64,000 nucleotides of DNA from Azonexus sp. R2A61 (GTDB lineage: Bacteria > Pseudomonadota > Gammaproteobacteria > Burkholderiales > Rhodocyclaceae). The position numbers were made by a program, and so were the translations under genes. Below, one piece after another: positions 43,466 to 50,618 of this stretch. Positions within the stretch are counted from its first letter, which is position 1. Each line of letters begins with the position of its first letter. The stretch is taken from NCBI RefSeq assembly GCF_021401135.1, contig NZ_JACBFO010000001.1, positions 124,001-188,000 of the forward strand, written 5' to 3'. The notes under the pieces are model-generated. The model was given only the letters and a program-made list of their open reading frames with translations. It was not told the DNA's origin and ran no database searches.

Positions 43466-43497
43466 GTGCACAAATCGATTTGTGCACCTTTGTGCAC
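43466..43497. promoter_or_regulatory. Perfect 22-bp palindrome with extra half-site after mor
   Basis: GTGCACAAATCGATTTGTGCAC at 43466-43487 is a perfect inverted repeat. A third half-site TTTGTGCAC follows at 43489-43497. It lies 42 bp after the mor stop and 60 bp before late promoter copy A. No run of T follows, so it is not a standard terminator. A dimer-binding operator is more likely; the binder is unknown. Confidence 0.55.
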
Positions 43498-43545
43498 GGT
43501 TCCCGGCCAATCCATAGGCCAAAGATTCCCCGGCTTTCCCGCCCG

Positions 43546-43597
43546 AAAAACTAAAACGTTTTATTTGGTGCGCCATCGCGCGCCCGCGAACAATCCG
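43546..43597 (+). promoter_or_regulatory. Late promoter box, copy A (adhesin module)
   Basis: AAAAACT, then the palindrome AAAACGTTTT (43553-43562), then the TCGCGCGCCCGCG tract and AACAAT (43589-43594) at the -10 place. About 44 of 52 positions match copy B. The predicted start is near 43601, giving a 20-nt leader with GGAGG before the first gene. This is a candidate Mor-dependent late promoter. Confidence 0.78.
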
Positions 43598-43620
43598 CCT
43601 CATTCCCACTGGAGGTTGAT

Positions 43621-44241
43621 ATGTCCGCTCCCCTTATGTTTGCCCTGGTCGATTCGGCCGGCAATGCGATCCCGTTGCGCGCTACCGAAGACGGCAAGCT
43701 GCTGGTGCAGGTTTCCGGCATGGAGGGCATCAATGTCAGTCTTGGGTCGTCAGTCGAAATTGCGAACGACGTCGGATCGCCGATCCCGGTGTCCGGGCCG
43801 CTGACCGACGCCCAGCTTCGCGCCGCCGCTGTGCCCGTCGATCTCGCCGCTGCCACGGTTGGCACCGGCGCAACCGGCGTTGCGCAGTCTGCCGGCGGCG
43901 CTGGCTTGTTCGGCTGGCTGTCGTCGATCTTGGCGACGCTGCGCGCAGCGCTGACCGTCCAGGGCAGCACCCGAACTTGCCTCGGCCGCGAAACGCTCGC
44001 GGTCATGACTGGCGCCGTGTCAACGCTGACCGTGCCGGCAAATTCCGTGGCCGCGTTCGTGCAGGCCGACGGTGGCACTGTCCGGATCACGCTTGACGGG
44101 GCGACAAATCCGACCGCGACCGTCGGCACCCGAATCGACGATGGTGTGATCTTTGCGGTCGACACGCCACTGGCCAGCGTCAAGCTGATTGCGACCAGCG
44201 CTGCATGTAACGTGCAGGTCAGCTACTTCAACAAGCCCTGA
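43621..44241 (+). CDS. Phage structural/adhesion-type protein
   Basis: This 206-residue protein contains the segment SPIPVSGPLTDAQLRAAAVPV (about 52-72), which is common in phage tail fibre and receptor-binding proteins, and a beta-rich C-terminal half (GTVRITLDGATNPTATVG near 158). ATG 43621 has GGAGG seven bases upstream. It is first after late promoter A. An attachment role is inferred from motif and neighbours, not shown. Confidence 0.65.
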   Translation: MSAPLMFALVDSAGNAIPLRATEDGKLLVQVSGMEGINVSLGSSVEIANDVGSPIPVSGPLTDAQLRAAAVPVDLAAATVGTGATGVAQSAGGAGLFGWLSSILATLRAALTVQGSTRTCLGRETLAVMTGAVSTLTVPANSVAAFVQADGGTVRITLDGATNPTATVGTRIDDGVIFAVDTPLASVKLIATSAACNVQVSYFNKP

Positions 44242-44242
44242 T

Positions 44243-46063
44243 ATGCGTCAGCGAACTCTTGAGCGCTCTCGGATTTTTCGGCAGCGCGCGCCGGACGTCG
44301 TTGCGTCGTTGTACAAGCGGTATCGGTCGGCTGCGATTGCTGCCGCGCGGCGCAATAACGCTGCGCTGTATTTCGCCGAAGAGTTGCAGCTTGGGCCTGA
44401 GCTATGGTCGTTCGGCAACCCAAATACATGCCCATCGGTGGCCCAATATCAGAAGATGTTCGGGAATTACACTACATCGACCGATTATTACGGAGGCACT
44501 TACCTCGTCGATGTGACAGTGATCTCAGGCGTGCTTAACGCGATTTTTGCAGTCGGGCAGGCTGCTGGATCGATAGCATCGTTGGGGGCTGGCCAATCAA
44601 AGCAATTTCTTCTGACTCCAACTTCTAGCAGCTCGCAGCTAGTCCTTCAGGAAGGGTCAACGGCGGGAGCTTCAGCGGGTGCGGTTGTAACCGTATCGGT
44701 CAAGCGTGTCCTGAATGCCGACACGCTCGGGTATCAGGACACGGTAGCTGCGTCGCCGAGCTATCCGAGCGGCTCAATGGGGATGCTGCTCGACAAGAGC
44801 TATGCGGGTGAGCGCGGCGTAAACGTCAATAATGTTCCAACGCAAAGCTGGGTGACTGACGATGTTCAATATTTAACGAAGGGATTCATAAGTCCATCAG
44901 ATACCCTGCCGCTTGGCGCTTTTTATGAATGCGAGTTTGACCTGAGTATCAGCGCTGGCTCTGTGCGGCTCCGCCTGGGTGATGATTTCGGGCCAATACT
45001 GACGTCAAGCGGTCACTACAAGTTCATTGGCTATGCCGGCAGCTTTGGCCGCGACAGCATGCAGAACATGGTAGCGAACACGGTTGCGACGGTAACAAAT
45101 GTCGTTACGCGGGAACTCAAAGGTATGCACTTGCGACAAGCGACTGCCGGAGCGAAGCCAACAGTTACCCGAGTGCCCAAAAAGCTCGGGCCGGAACTGG
45201 TCTCCAATAGCAGCTTCTCAGATTCAAGCACTTGGTATCTTGGTGCCGGATGGTCAATTTCTGGCGGAAAGCTGGTAGCGACTAGCGTTGCAACTGCTTA
45301 TCAAGTATCTCAGCCTGTGGCCATTGAGGCGGGCAAAGACTATCAAGTATCAATAACCGCAGATAGCATTTCCGGGTCGCTCTCTGTCGCTTTTTCTGGT
45401 GGAACATCAACCGGTATCGGATCTGCGAGAACATCACCGGGTACTTACACCGAATCCATCAAGCCGACGGTTGGGAATACACACATTAGGTTGATGGCCG
45501 CATCGACACTCAGCGGCAGCTTTGACAACGTGTCGGTGCGCGAAGTCTTGGAATGGACTTATGTCCTGTCGTTCGACGGAGGCGACTCCCTAGCTGCGCC
45601 CGGTAGCGTCATCGGCGCGAATCTCGCCCAGCCCTACACGATGATTGCAAGCGCCCGTGCTGGGGTTCAAGGGGCAAATCGACGACTGATTGGTGACTCG
45701 TCGCGGTCGCTAGGGGTTACGTCATCGGGTGTCTTTGCTGCGATCAATCACGGGGGCAGCGGCGTTTACGGAGTGCTTCCGAGCGGATCGGTTACTCAGG
45801 GTGACATGTTGCTGCTGTCCGCGGATTGGGATGGCGTCACCGGTCGATTGTTCTCGAAAGGCGCACTGCACAACTCAGGTGCGATGAGCGCCCCAACTGC
45901 CGGTGCGCAACCGACCGCTATCGGCCAGCGCGGTAACACTAGCGAATTCTGGAACGACATTATTGATCTGGTGTGCATCGCTCCGCAGGTCATGTCTGAT
46001 GCCGACCGCAAAGCCATTGAACGCTTTGCAGCGCTAAAGATGCTCATCACCTACGGAGGCTGA
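44243..46063 (+). CDS. Putative receptor-binding or tail-spike protein with carbohydrate-binding folds
   Basis: This 606-residue protein has at least two sugar-binding-like domains. A CBM4/9-type segment lies near 330-440 (LVSNSSFSDSSTWYLGAGW, with the jelly-roll FDNVSVREV end), and a LamG/concanavalin-like domain near 445-600 (WTYVLSFDGGDSLAAPG). The N-terminal basic helical region (about 1-45) may attach it to the particle. ATG 44243 lies one base after the previous stop. It is AT-richer than the capsid genes, as is usual for exchanged adhesins. The host receptor is unknown. Confidence 0.65.
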   Translation: MRQRTLERSRIFRQRAPDVVASLYKRYRSAAIAAARRNNAALYFAEELQLGPELWSFGNPNTCPSVAQYQKMFGNYTTSTDYYGGTYLVDVTVISGVLNAIFAVGQAAGSIASLGAGQSKQFLLTPTSSSSQLVLQEGSTAGASAGAVVTVSVKRVLNADTLGYQDTVAASPSYPSGSMGMLLDKSYAGERGVNVNNVPTQSWVTDDVQYLTKGFISPSDTLPLGAFYECEFDLSISAGSVRLRLGDDFGPILTSSGHYKFIGYAGSFGRDSMQNMVANTVATVTNVVTRELKGMHLRQATAGAKPTVTRVPKKLGPELVSNSSFSDSSTWYLGAGWSISGGKLVATSVATAYQVSQPVAIEAGKDYQVSITADSISGSLSVAFSGGTSTGIGSARTSPGTYTESIKPTVGNTHIRLMAASTLSGSFDNVSVREVLEWTYVLSFDGGDSLAAPGSVIGANLAQPYTMIASARAGVQGANRRLIGDSSRSLGVTSSGVFAAINHGGSGVYGVLPSGSVTQGDMLLLSADWDGVTGRLFSKGALHNSGAMSAPTAGAQPTAIGQRGNTSEFWNDIIDLVCIAPQVMSDADRKAIERFAALKMLITYGG

Positions 46064-46064
46064 A

Positions 46065-46415
46065 ATGCTGAAGATCACGATCCCCGCAAGCCTGCGTGAC
46101 ATCGCCAGCCGTATCAGCCGGGCGCTGGATAGCGATACTGGTGGCGCCCAGGTCTTCGACGCCTGCGACGACTCGACTCGCGACGATGATGGGGAGATCG
46201 TCACGCCGGCGACGCTGGCGTGGACGATCATCCAGTCGTCCGATCCGTATGCGGAGCGGCTGACGCGTTTCCGTCATGCCCGCGATCTGCACGACTTCGT
46301 CGTCGCTGACTACGCCACCAGGTGGCCAGAGCTGCAGGCGCCGACGCTCGCCGAGTGCGAAACCTTCCTCGCCGCCGCGACCATCGAAGACGTCGAGACA
46401 TCGGCCGACGCATGA
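46065..46415 (+). CDS. Hypothetical phage protein (possible fibre chaperone)
   Basis: This 116-residue acidic protein has two helical parts around a RHARDLHDFVVADYATRWPEL segment (about 70-90). It starts one base after the putative tail-spike gene, so a chaperone or assembly role for that protein is possible, as small genes after phage fibres often have it. No family is recognised. Confidence 0.55.
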   Translation: MLKITIPASLRDIASRISRALDSDTGGAQVFDACDDSTRDDDGEIVTPATLAWTIIQSSDPYAERLTRFRHARDLHDFVVADYATRWPELQAPTLAECETFLAAATIEDVETSADA

Positions 46416-46567
46416 GCGACTGTTTCGACTGCTGCCTGTTTTCGTTCCTGGCCGGCGCCGGGGGGATGGGCCTGTTCGTCCTCGCGACGATCGTGCTCGA
46501 CATCGGGATGGACTGGATCGCGAGCGCCGCCGCCCGCCTGCTTGCCGGGCGGCGGAAAGCCGGTTAA
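46412..46567 (+). CDS. Small membrane protein of the adhesin module
   Basis: This 51-residue protein starts MSDCFDCCLFSFLAGAGG by ATGA overlap with the previous gene. It has one long hydrophobic helix (about 8-35) and an Arg-rich C-terminus. It is expressed from a late promoter and has a membrane helix, so it is a weak holin or pinholin candidate for the SAR-type lysozyme; this is speculative. Confidence 0.5.
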   Translation: MSDCFDCCLFSFLAGAGGMGLFVLATIVLDIGMDWIASAAARLLAGRRKAG

Positions 46568-46722
46568 CTGATCAGGCGGTCCAGTTCCGCGGTCAGCGCT
46601 TCCCGGTCTTCGTCTGGCAGACCCTCGTCCAGCCGGCGCTGAATGATATCGGCCAGTCCAGGGTAATGCGCCGGTAGCGCCGTGCGGATTGCTGCGATGA
46701 GGGATTTTGTGTCGTCTAGCAT
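46564..46722 (-). CDS. Small minus-strand phage protein
   Basis: This 52-residue protein starts MLDDTKSLIAAIRTALPAHYPGLADII and is predicted helical. It has a good CAGGAGC site seven bases before ATG 46722, and its stop overlaps the stop of the convergent membrane-protein gene. It is the only minus-strand gene in the right arm. No family is recognised. Confidence 0.5.
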   Translation of the reverse strand: MLDDTKSLIAAIRTALPAHYPGLADIIQRRLDEGLPDEDREALTAELDRLIS

Positions 46723-46791
46723 GGTTTGCTCCTGGTTAAGTGGAGCGGACATGATTGCATCACGACAAAATAATCCGCGCTGCCAACCCAA

Positions 46792-46843
46792 AAAAACCAA
46801 AACGTTTTACTCAGTGTGACGTCGCGCGCCCGCGAACAATGCG
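46792..46843 (+). promoter_or_regulatory. Late promoter box, copy B (head and tail operon)
   Basis: AAAAACC, then AAAACGTTTT (46799-46808), GTGTGACGTCGCGCGCCCGCG and AACAAT (46835-46840). The palindrome centre is 34 bp from the -10 centre, as in the other copies. The expected transcript start, near 46847, coincides with the ATG of the protease gene, so the mRNA may have no leader. Confidence 0.78.
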
Positions 46844-46846
46844 GGC

Positions 46847-47848
46847 ATGGCAACGAAAAACACATCCCTTCCGCCGGGCATCGAGATCTTCCGTGCCGGC
46901 CGCCGTACCGCTGATAACGGGACGACCTACGACTTTTCCGACGCGGATATCGATGCGATCGCCGCATCGTATGACCCCGCCGTGCGCGAGGCGCCTCTGG
47001 TCGTAGGTCACCCGGCTGCGAACCTGCCCGCTTATGGCTGGGTCGCGCGCACCGGCAGCAAGCCGAGCGCTGACGGCAAGGTGCTGACGATGGATTCGCG
47101 AGCGGTCGAGCCGGCATTCGCCGATATGGTCCGCGACGAGCGCTTTCCCAAGCGCAGCGCCAGCTTCTATCACCCGACTCACCCGAATAACCCGACGCCG
47201 GGCAAGTGGTACTTGCGCCATGTCGGCTTTCTCGGCGCGCAGCCGCCGGCTGTGGCCGGGCTGAAGGACATCGAGTTTTCCGAGGCTGACGACGCCGGCG
47301 TCATCAGCTTCTCCGAGGAATCCACCGCCGGTAAACACCCATCCCAGGAGAAAACGATGGATGAAGCAACTCAGAAGCGCCTCGAGGAAGCCGAAGCGGC
47401 GGCCGCGGCGGCGAAAAAGGCCCAAGCGGATGCCGAGGCCGAATCGAAGCGCGCAAAGGAGCAACTGGCGCAGTTTGCCGAGCAGCAGCGCGAGCAGCGC
47501 CACGCTGCCCACGTCGAATTCTGTGAAGCGGCCGTCAAGGACGCCAAGCTGAAGCCGACAAAGAAGGCTGCGGCCGTGGCTGTGCTCGATCTGCTCGGCG
47601 AATCGCAAGCGGTCGAGTTCGCCGAGGGCGACACCACGACCAGGGTGTCTCCGGTCGACGTCGTCAAGGGCCTGATTTCCGACGCCGCCAGCGCCGTCCA
47701 GTTCGGCGAGTTCGCCCCGGGTCAAGGCGGCAAACTGGTCAAGGATATGAGCGATGCGGAGCTGGACAAGGCCGCCCGCGACTACGCCGGCAAGCACAAC
47801 GTCTCGTATGCCGAGGCGCTGGGCAAGGTCGTCAATTTCACTGCCTGA
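46847..47848 (+). CDS. Phage prohead protease with scaffold domain (Mu I/Z-like)
   Basis: This 333-residue protein cleaves scaffold and itself during capsid maturation. The protease part covers about 1-165: GIEIFRAGRRTADNGTTYDFSD near 11, a VVGHPAANLPAYGWV segment near 62 with the likely His and a KRSASFYHP segment near 103 with the likely Ser. From residue 171 a Glu/Ala/Lys coiled scaffold begins, with its own start site at 47357. There is no visible ribosome site before ATG 46847. It heads the operon of head and tail genes. Confidence 0.9.
   Translation: MATKNTSLPPGIEIFRAGRRTADNGTTYDFSDADIDAIAASYDPAVREAPLVVGHPAANLPAYGWVARTGSKPSADGKVLTMDSRAVEPAFADMVRDERFPKRSASFYHPTHPNNPTPGKWYLRHVGFLGAQPPAVAGLKDIEFSEADDAGVISFSEESTAGKHPSQEKTMDEATQKRLEEAEAAAAAAKKAQADAEAESKRAKEQLAQFAEQQREQRHAAHVEFCEAAVKDAKLKPTKKAAAVAVLDLLGESQAVEFAEGDTTTRVSPVDVVKGLISDAASAVQFGEFAPGQGGKLVKDMSDAELDKAARDYAGKHNVSYAEALGKVVNFTA
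47357..47848 (+). CDS. Internal in-frame scaffold protein (Z-like)
   Basis: ATG 47357 inside the protease gene has AGGAG 7-11 bases upstream and would give a 163-residue protein starting MDEATQKRLEEAEAAAAAAKK. The product is the coiled-coil scaffold domain alone. Mu makes scaffold Z in the same way from the I gene, which supports a real second start here. Confidence 0.7.
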   Translation: MDEATQKRLEEAEAAAAAAKKAQADAEAESKRAKEQLAQFAEQQREQRHAAHVEFCEAAVKDAKLKPTKKAAAVAVLDLLGESQAVEFAEGDTTTRVSPVDVVKGLISDAASAVQFGEFAPGQGGKLVKDMSDAELDKAARDYAGKHNVSYAEALGKVVNFTA

Positions 47849-47866
47849 TCGAAAGGAATCACGACC

Positions 47867-48826
47867 ATGATGTCTCCCGCTGAAATCCGCCTGAAGCAGC
47901 ACCCGATCCTGACCAACCTCCTGCTGGGCATGGGCCAGGGCACCTTCATTGCGGAAAAACTGTTTCCGCGCCTGCCGCACGCGCTGTCGTCCGTCGTGCT
48001 CGCCAAGCTCGGCAAGGAACGCCTGAAGCGCTACAGCCTGCGCCGCGCGCCGGGCGCCGCCACCAAGCGCGTCAATATCAAGTACGAGGGCAAGGTGTAC
48101 ACCGTCGACCAGTATTCGGTCGAAGTGCCGATGCCGCGCGAGCTGTTGCGCGAAGCCGACGAATCGCGCCGCCTGCAGGTGGGCAATTACCTGGACGTGT
48201 CGCGCATCGCGATGACCACCACCAGCGACATCCTTGCCCTGGACTACGAGCTGGAATGCGCTGGCATGGCGACCAACTCGGACAACTACGCCGCCGGCCA
48301 CGCGCTGGCGCTGGCCGCCGGTACCAAGTGGAGCGCTGCCACTGGCACGCCGGTGACCGATGTGCTGGCCGCCGCCGAAGTGATCCGTGGCCGTACTGGC
48401 GTGCGTCCCAATCAGTTGACGCTGTCGGCGCCGGTGCTCAAGGCCGTGAAAACCAACCAGGAAGTGCGCAGCTACCTGCCGTCCAGCCAGATGGGCCCGG
48501 CGACCGTCGAGCAGCTGAAGACCATCTTCAACGTGTCCGAAATCCTGATCGGCGACGCTGTGTGGGTCGATGACAACGATGTCGGCCAGGATGTCTGGGG
48601 CAACAACGCGATCCTCGCCTACGTGCCGCAGATCGGGGCAGGCGGTGCGAATATCAGCCTGGCTCAACCTGCGTTCGGTTTCACCAACGTGATCGAGGGC
48701 CACCCGTTCGCCGAGACGCCTTACTACGAGAACGGGCTCAAGAGCTGGATCTACGGCGGCACCTTCGAGCGTCGCGCGAACATCGCATACGACGATGCCG
48801 CTTTCCTGTTCCAGAACCCGGCTTAA
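47867..48826 (+). CDS. Major capsid protein
   Basis: This 319-residue protein, with an HK97-type fold inferred, forms the head shell. Supporting features are its place between scaffold and head-completion genes, its size, and segments such as VEVPMPRELLREAD near 88, ALDYELECAGMATNSDNY near 125 and VRPNQLTLSAPVLKAV near 180 that resemble phage E-type capsid proteins. It does not resemble Mu gpT closely. AAAGGAAT precedes ATG 47867. It is probably the most abundant late product. Confidence 0.85.
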   Translation: MMSPAEIRLKQHPILTNLLLGMGQGTFIAEKLFPRLPHALSSVVLAKLGKERLKRYSLRRAPGAATKRVNIKYEGKVYTVDQYSVEVPMPRELLREADESRRLQVGNYLDVSRIAMTTTSDILALDYELECAGMATNSDNYAAGHALALAAGTKWSAATGTPVTDVLAAAEVIRGRTGVRPNQLTLSAPVLKAVKTNQEVRSYLPSSQMGPATVEQLKTIFNVSEILIGDAVWVDDNDVGQDVWGNNAILAYVPQIGAGGANISLAQPAFGFTNVIEGHPFAETPYYENGLKSWIYGGTFERRANIAYDDAAFLFQNPA

Positions 48827-48835
48827 GGAGCGGAC

Positions 48836-49246
48836 ATGAGCAAGCAACTGCTGATCGCGCGCGTCAAGATCATCACGATGATCGACGGCGAGCGCGTCGA
48901 AATCCCGGCCGGCGACCCGCTGCCGGAGAACCTCAACGAACACGACATCCGCGAGCTGAAGAAGCTGCGCGCGATCGAGGACGTTGCCGAGTCGGCCAAT
49001 GCCGAGAAGGATTCGGCCAAGGCTGCCGCGGTTGCCGGCAAAGCCTTCACGGCCGCGCGGCAGGCGGTACAAGCCGCCGCCGAGTCGATCAAGGTGTCTG
49101 ATGCCGAGACGCCGCCGGGCGGCGAAAGCGACAAGACGGATACGACGGGCAGCGCAGGCGCGGCGGGAGGCGTTGGCGGTGCTGATCTCAAGGGTGCGGC
49201 CGCTCCCAAGCGCCAGGCAGCGGCCACCAAGAAGAAGGAAGGTTGA
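48836..49246 (+). CDS. Low-complexity phage head-region protein
   Basis: This 136-residue protein has an ordered N-terminus (KQLLIARVKIITMIDGERVEIPAG, 3-26) and then long Ala/Lys/Gly-rich stretches ending KKKEG. Proteins of this composition between capsid and cement genes occur in Mu-like phages (Mu gp35 position). AAGGAGCG precedes ATG 48836. The function is unknown. Confidence 0.65.
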   Translation: MSKQLLIARVKIITMIDGERVEIPAGDPLPENLNEHDIRELKKLRAIEDVAESANAEKDSAKAAAVAGKAFTAARQAVQAAAESIKVSDAETPPGGESDKTDTTGSAGAAGGVGGADLKGAAAPKRQAAATKKKEG

Positions 49247-49248
49247 TC

Positions 49249-49608
49249 ATGCAATACGAAAAAGTTCATTCGACGACCCGCGTGCTGACTGCTGCGGTGC
49301 TCGCCGCCAGATTCGTCGCTTACAACGGCGCGCACGCCTCGGCGGCGGCCGGCGGTACGGCAGATGCCCAGGGCGTGTCCGAGATGGCTGGCGATGCCGG
49401 CCAGGCGATACCGGTCATTACCGGCTACTCGGCCATCGCCGAGGCATCGGCCGCGATCTCGGCTGGCGCCTACGTCAAGCCGGCGGCCGATGGCTCCGGC
49501 CGGGCGGTCACCGGCAGCGCAACGGACCACTGCGGCCGTGCGCTGACCGCCGCCAGCGGTGCAGGCGACCTGTTCGAGGTCGAGATCCTGACGCACGTGC
49601 ATCCGTAA
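49249..49608 (+). CDS. Capsid cement/decoration-like protein (DUF2190-like)
   Basis: This 119-residue protein starts MQYEKVHSTTRVLTAAVLAARF and is a Gly/Ala-rich beta protein with repeated short turns (AAISAGAYVKPAADGSGRAV near 68-88) and the end GDLFEVEIL. This resembles capsid-stabilising DUF2190 proteins. ATG 49249 has AAGGAAGG upstream; TTG 49243 is in frame. It would sit on the outside of the head shell. Confidence 0.65.
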   Translation: MQYEKVHSTTRVLTAAVLAARFVAYNGAHASAAAGGTADAQGVSEMAGDAGQAIPVITGYSAIAEASAAISAGAYVKPAADGSGRAVTGSATDHCGRALTAASGAGDLFEVEILTHVHP

Positions 49609-49610
49609 CG

Positions 49611-50105
49611 ATGAACTACGCAACCGTCGACGACATGGTCAAGCGGTTCGGTGAGCTGGAGCTGATCCAGCTCACCGACGACGAGAACATTCCGCCATCT
49701 GTGATCGATATTCCGTTCGTTGAGGTCAAGCTGGCGGATGCGCAGTCGTTCGTCGATGGCTACGTCGGCCAGGTGTATCGGCTGCCGCTGACCGGGTGTG
49801 TCAAGTTCGTCGCCGGCGGCGCGCAGGAGTACGTGCCGCCGCCGGTGCTGACTCGCTTGACATGCGATCTCGCGCGCTACTACCTGTACGACGATCTGGC
49901 CCCGGAAGCCGAGGTCTATCGCCGCTACCAGGCAGCGGTCAAGGAACTGGATGCAATCGCCAACGGCAAGGCGCAACTGGCTTGCCCGTGGGGCGGTTCG
50001 CCCGGCCAGCCGCTGACCGCCGACGCGCAGTCCGGCGACGAGGTGCAGACCGTCAGCAGCTTCCGCCGGGGTATTACGGACGACGATCTGCGGGGGTTTG
50101 CGTGA
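49611..50105 (+). CDS. gp436/DUF1320 family head-tail connector (Mu gp36-like)
   Basis: This 164-residue protein starts MNYATVDDMVKRFGELELIQLTD, the standard DUF1320 N-terminus. DAQSFVDGYVGQVYRLPL lies near 44 and CDLARYYLYDD near 87. The family forms a connector ring at the head-tail interface. It starts two bases after the previous stop. The order DUF1320 then gp37-like is conserved in Mu-type phages. Confidence 0.88.
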   Translation: MNYATVDDMVKRFGELELIQLTDDENIPPSVIDIPFVEVKLADAQSFVDGYVGQVYRLPLTGCVKFVAGGAQEYVPPPVLTRLTCDLARYYLYDDLAPEAEVYRRYQAAVKELDAIANGKAQLACPWGGSPGQPLTADAQSGDEVQTVSSFRRGITDDDLRGFA

Positions 50106-50608
50106 GCATGCCGCTCGACGCCTGGCGCAACTGGAACTTCTGCGAAGCCGAGCTGGACATCGTTGCCCGGCTGAAGGCGGCGACGCAGGAAGGGCCGGAT
50201 CGCTGGGCGCGCTTCGTCGGCACCCGCGACGACATGGAGTCGGTGACCGAGGAAAAGCAGGTGGTCCCCGGCGTCTATGTGCTGTACCGCTGGTTCGCAG
50301 TACCGGAGGCAAGCGAGAAGCGCGGGCTCATCCGGCACCGCTGGTTGATCCTGGTCGCGGTATCCGCCGTCAGTACCCGGCAGCGAGAGGCCTCGCCGCT
50401 CAACCAGGTCGCCGGTCGCTACATCCCGTCGATCCTGCATGCGCTGCACGGCTACACACCGCTCGGCAGTACCGAACCGATGATCGTCGCCACGCCGCCC
50501 GAGCGCTGGTCCGGCAACGGTTTCGGCTATTACCCGCTGGCCTTCACCAGCAACACTCATTTTTCCATCAAGCAGGGGCCGTCGAACGCGCCCTTGCGCA
50601 ATCGTTAA
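50102..50608 (+). CDS. Gp37-like tail terminator-type protein
   Basis: This 168-residue protein starts with GTG 50102 (GTGA overlap, GGGGG upstream) or ATG 50108. It has a mixed alpha/beta fold with VVPGVYVLYRWF near 55 and RHRWLILVAVSAVS near 77. It lies between DUF1320 and the tail tube gene, the place of Mu gp37 and of tail-terminator proteins. Assignment is mostly by position. Confidence 0.68.
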   Translation: MSMPLDAWRNWNFCEAELDIVARLKAATQEGPDRWARFVGTRDDMESVTEEKQVVPGVYVLYRWFAVPEASEKRGLIRHRWLILVAVSAVSTRQREASPLNQVAGRYIPSILHALHGYTPLGSTEPMIVATPPERWSGNGFGYYPLAFTSNTHFSIKQGPSNAPLRNR

Positions 50609-50618
50609 GGAGCCAATC

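Noticed and set aside
43466..43487. The 22-bp palindrome as the mor transcript terminator
   Set aside because: The stem is AT-rich in the middle and no run of T follows on either strand.
31896..46843. Late boxes C and B as ends of an invertible segment
   Set aside because: They are inverted copies flanking the early region, but they are only about 50 bp, no invertase gene of the Gin/Cin type is present, and promoter function explains them. Recombination between them is not excluded.
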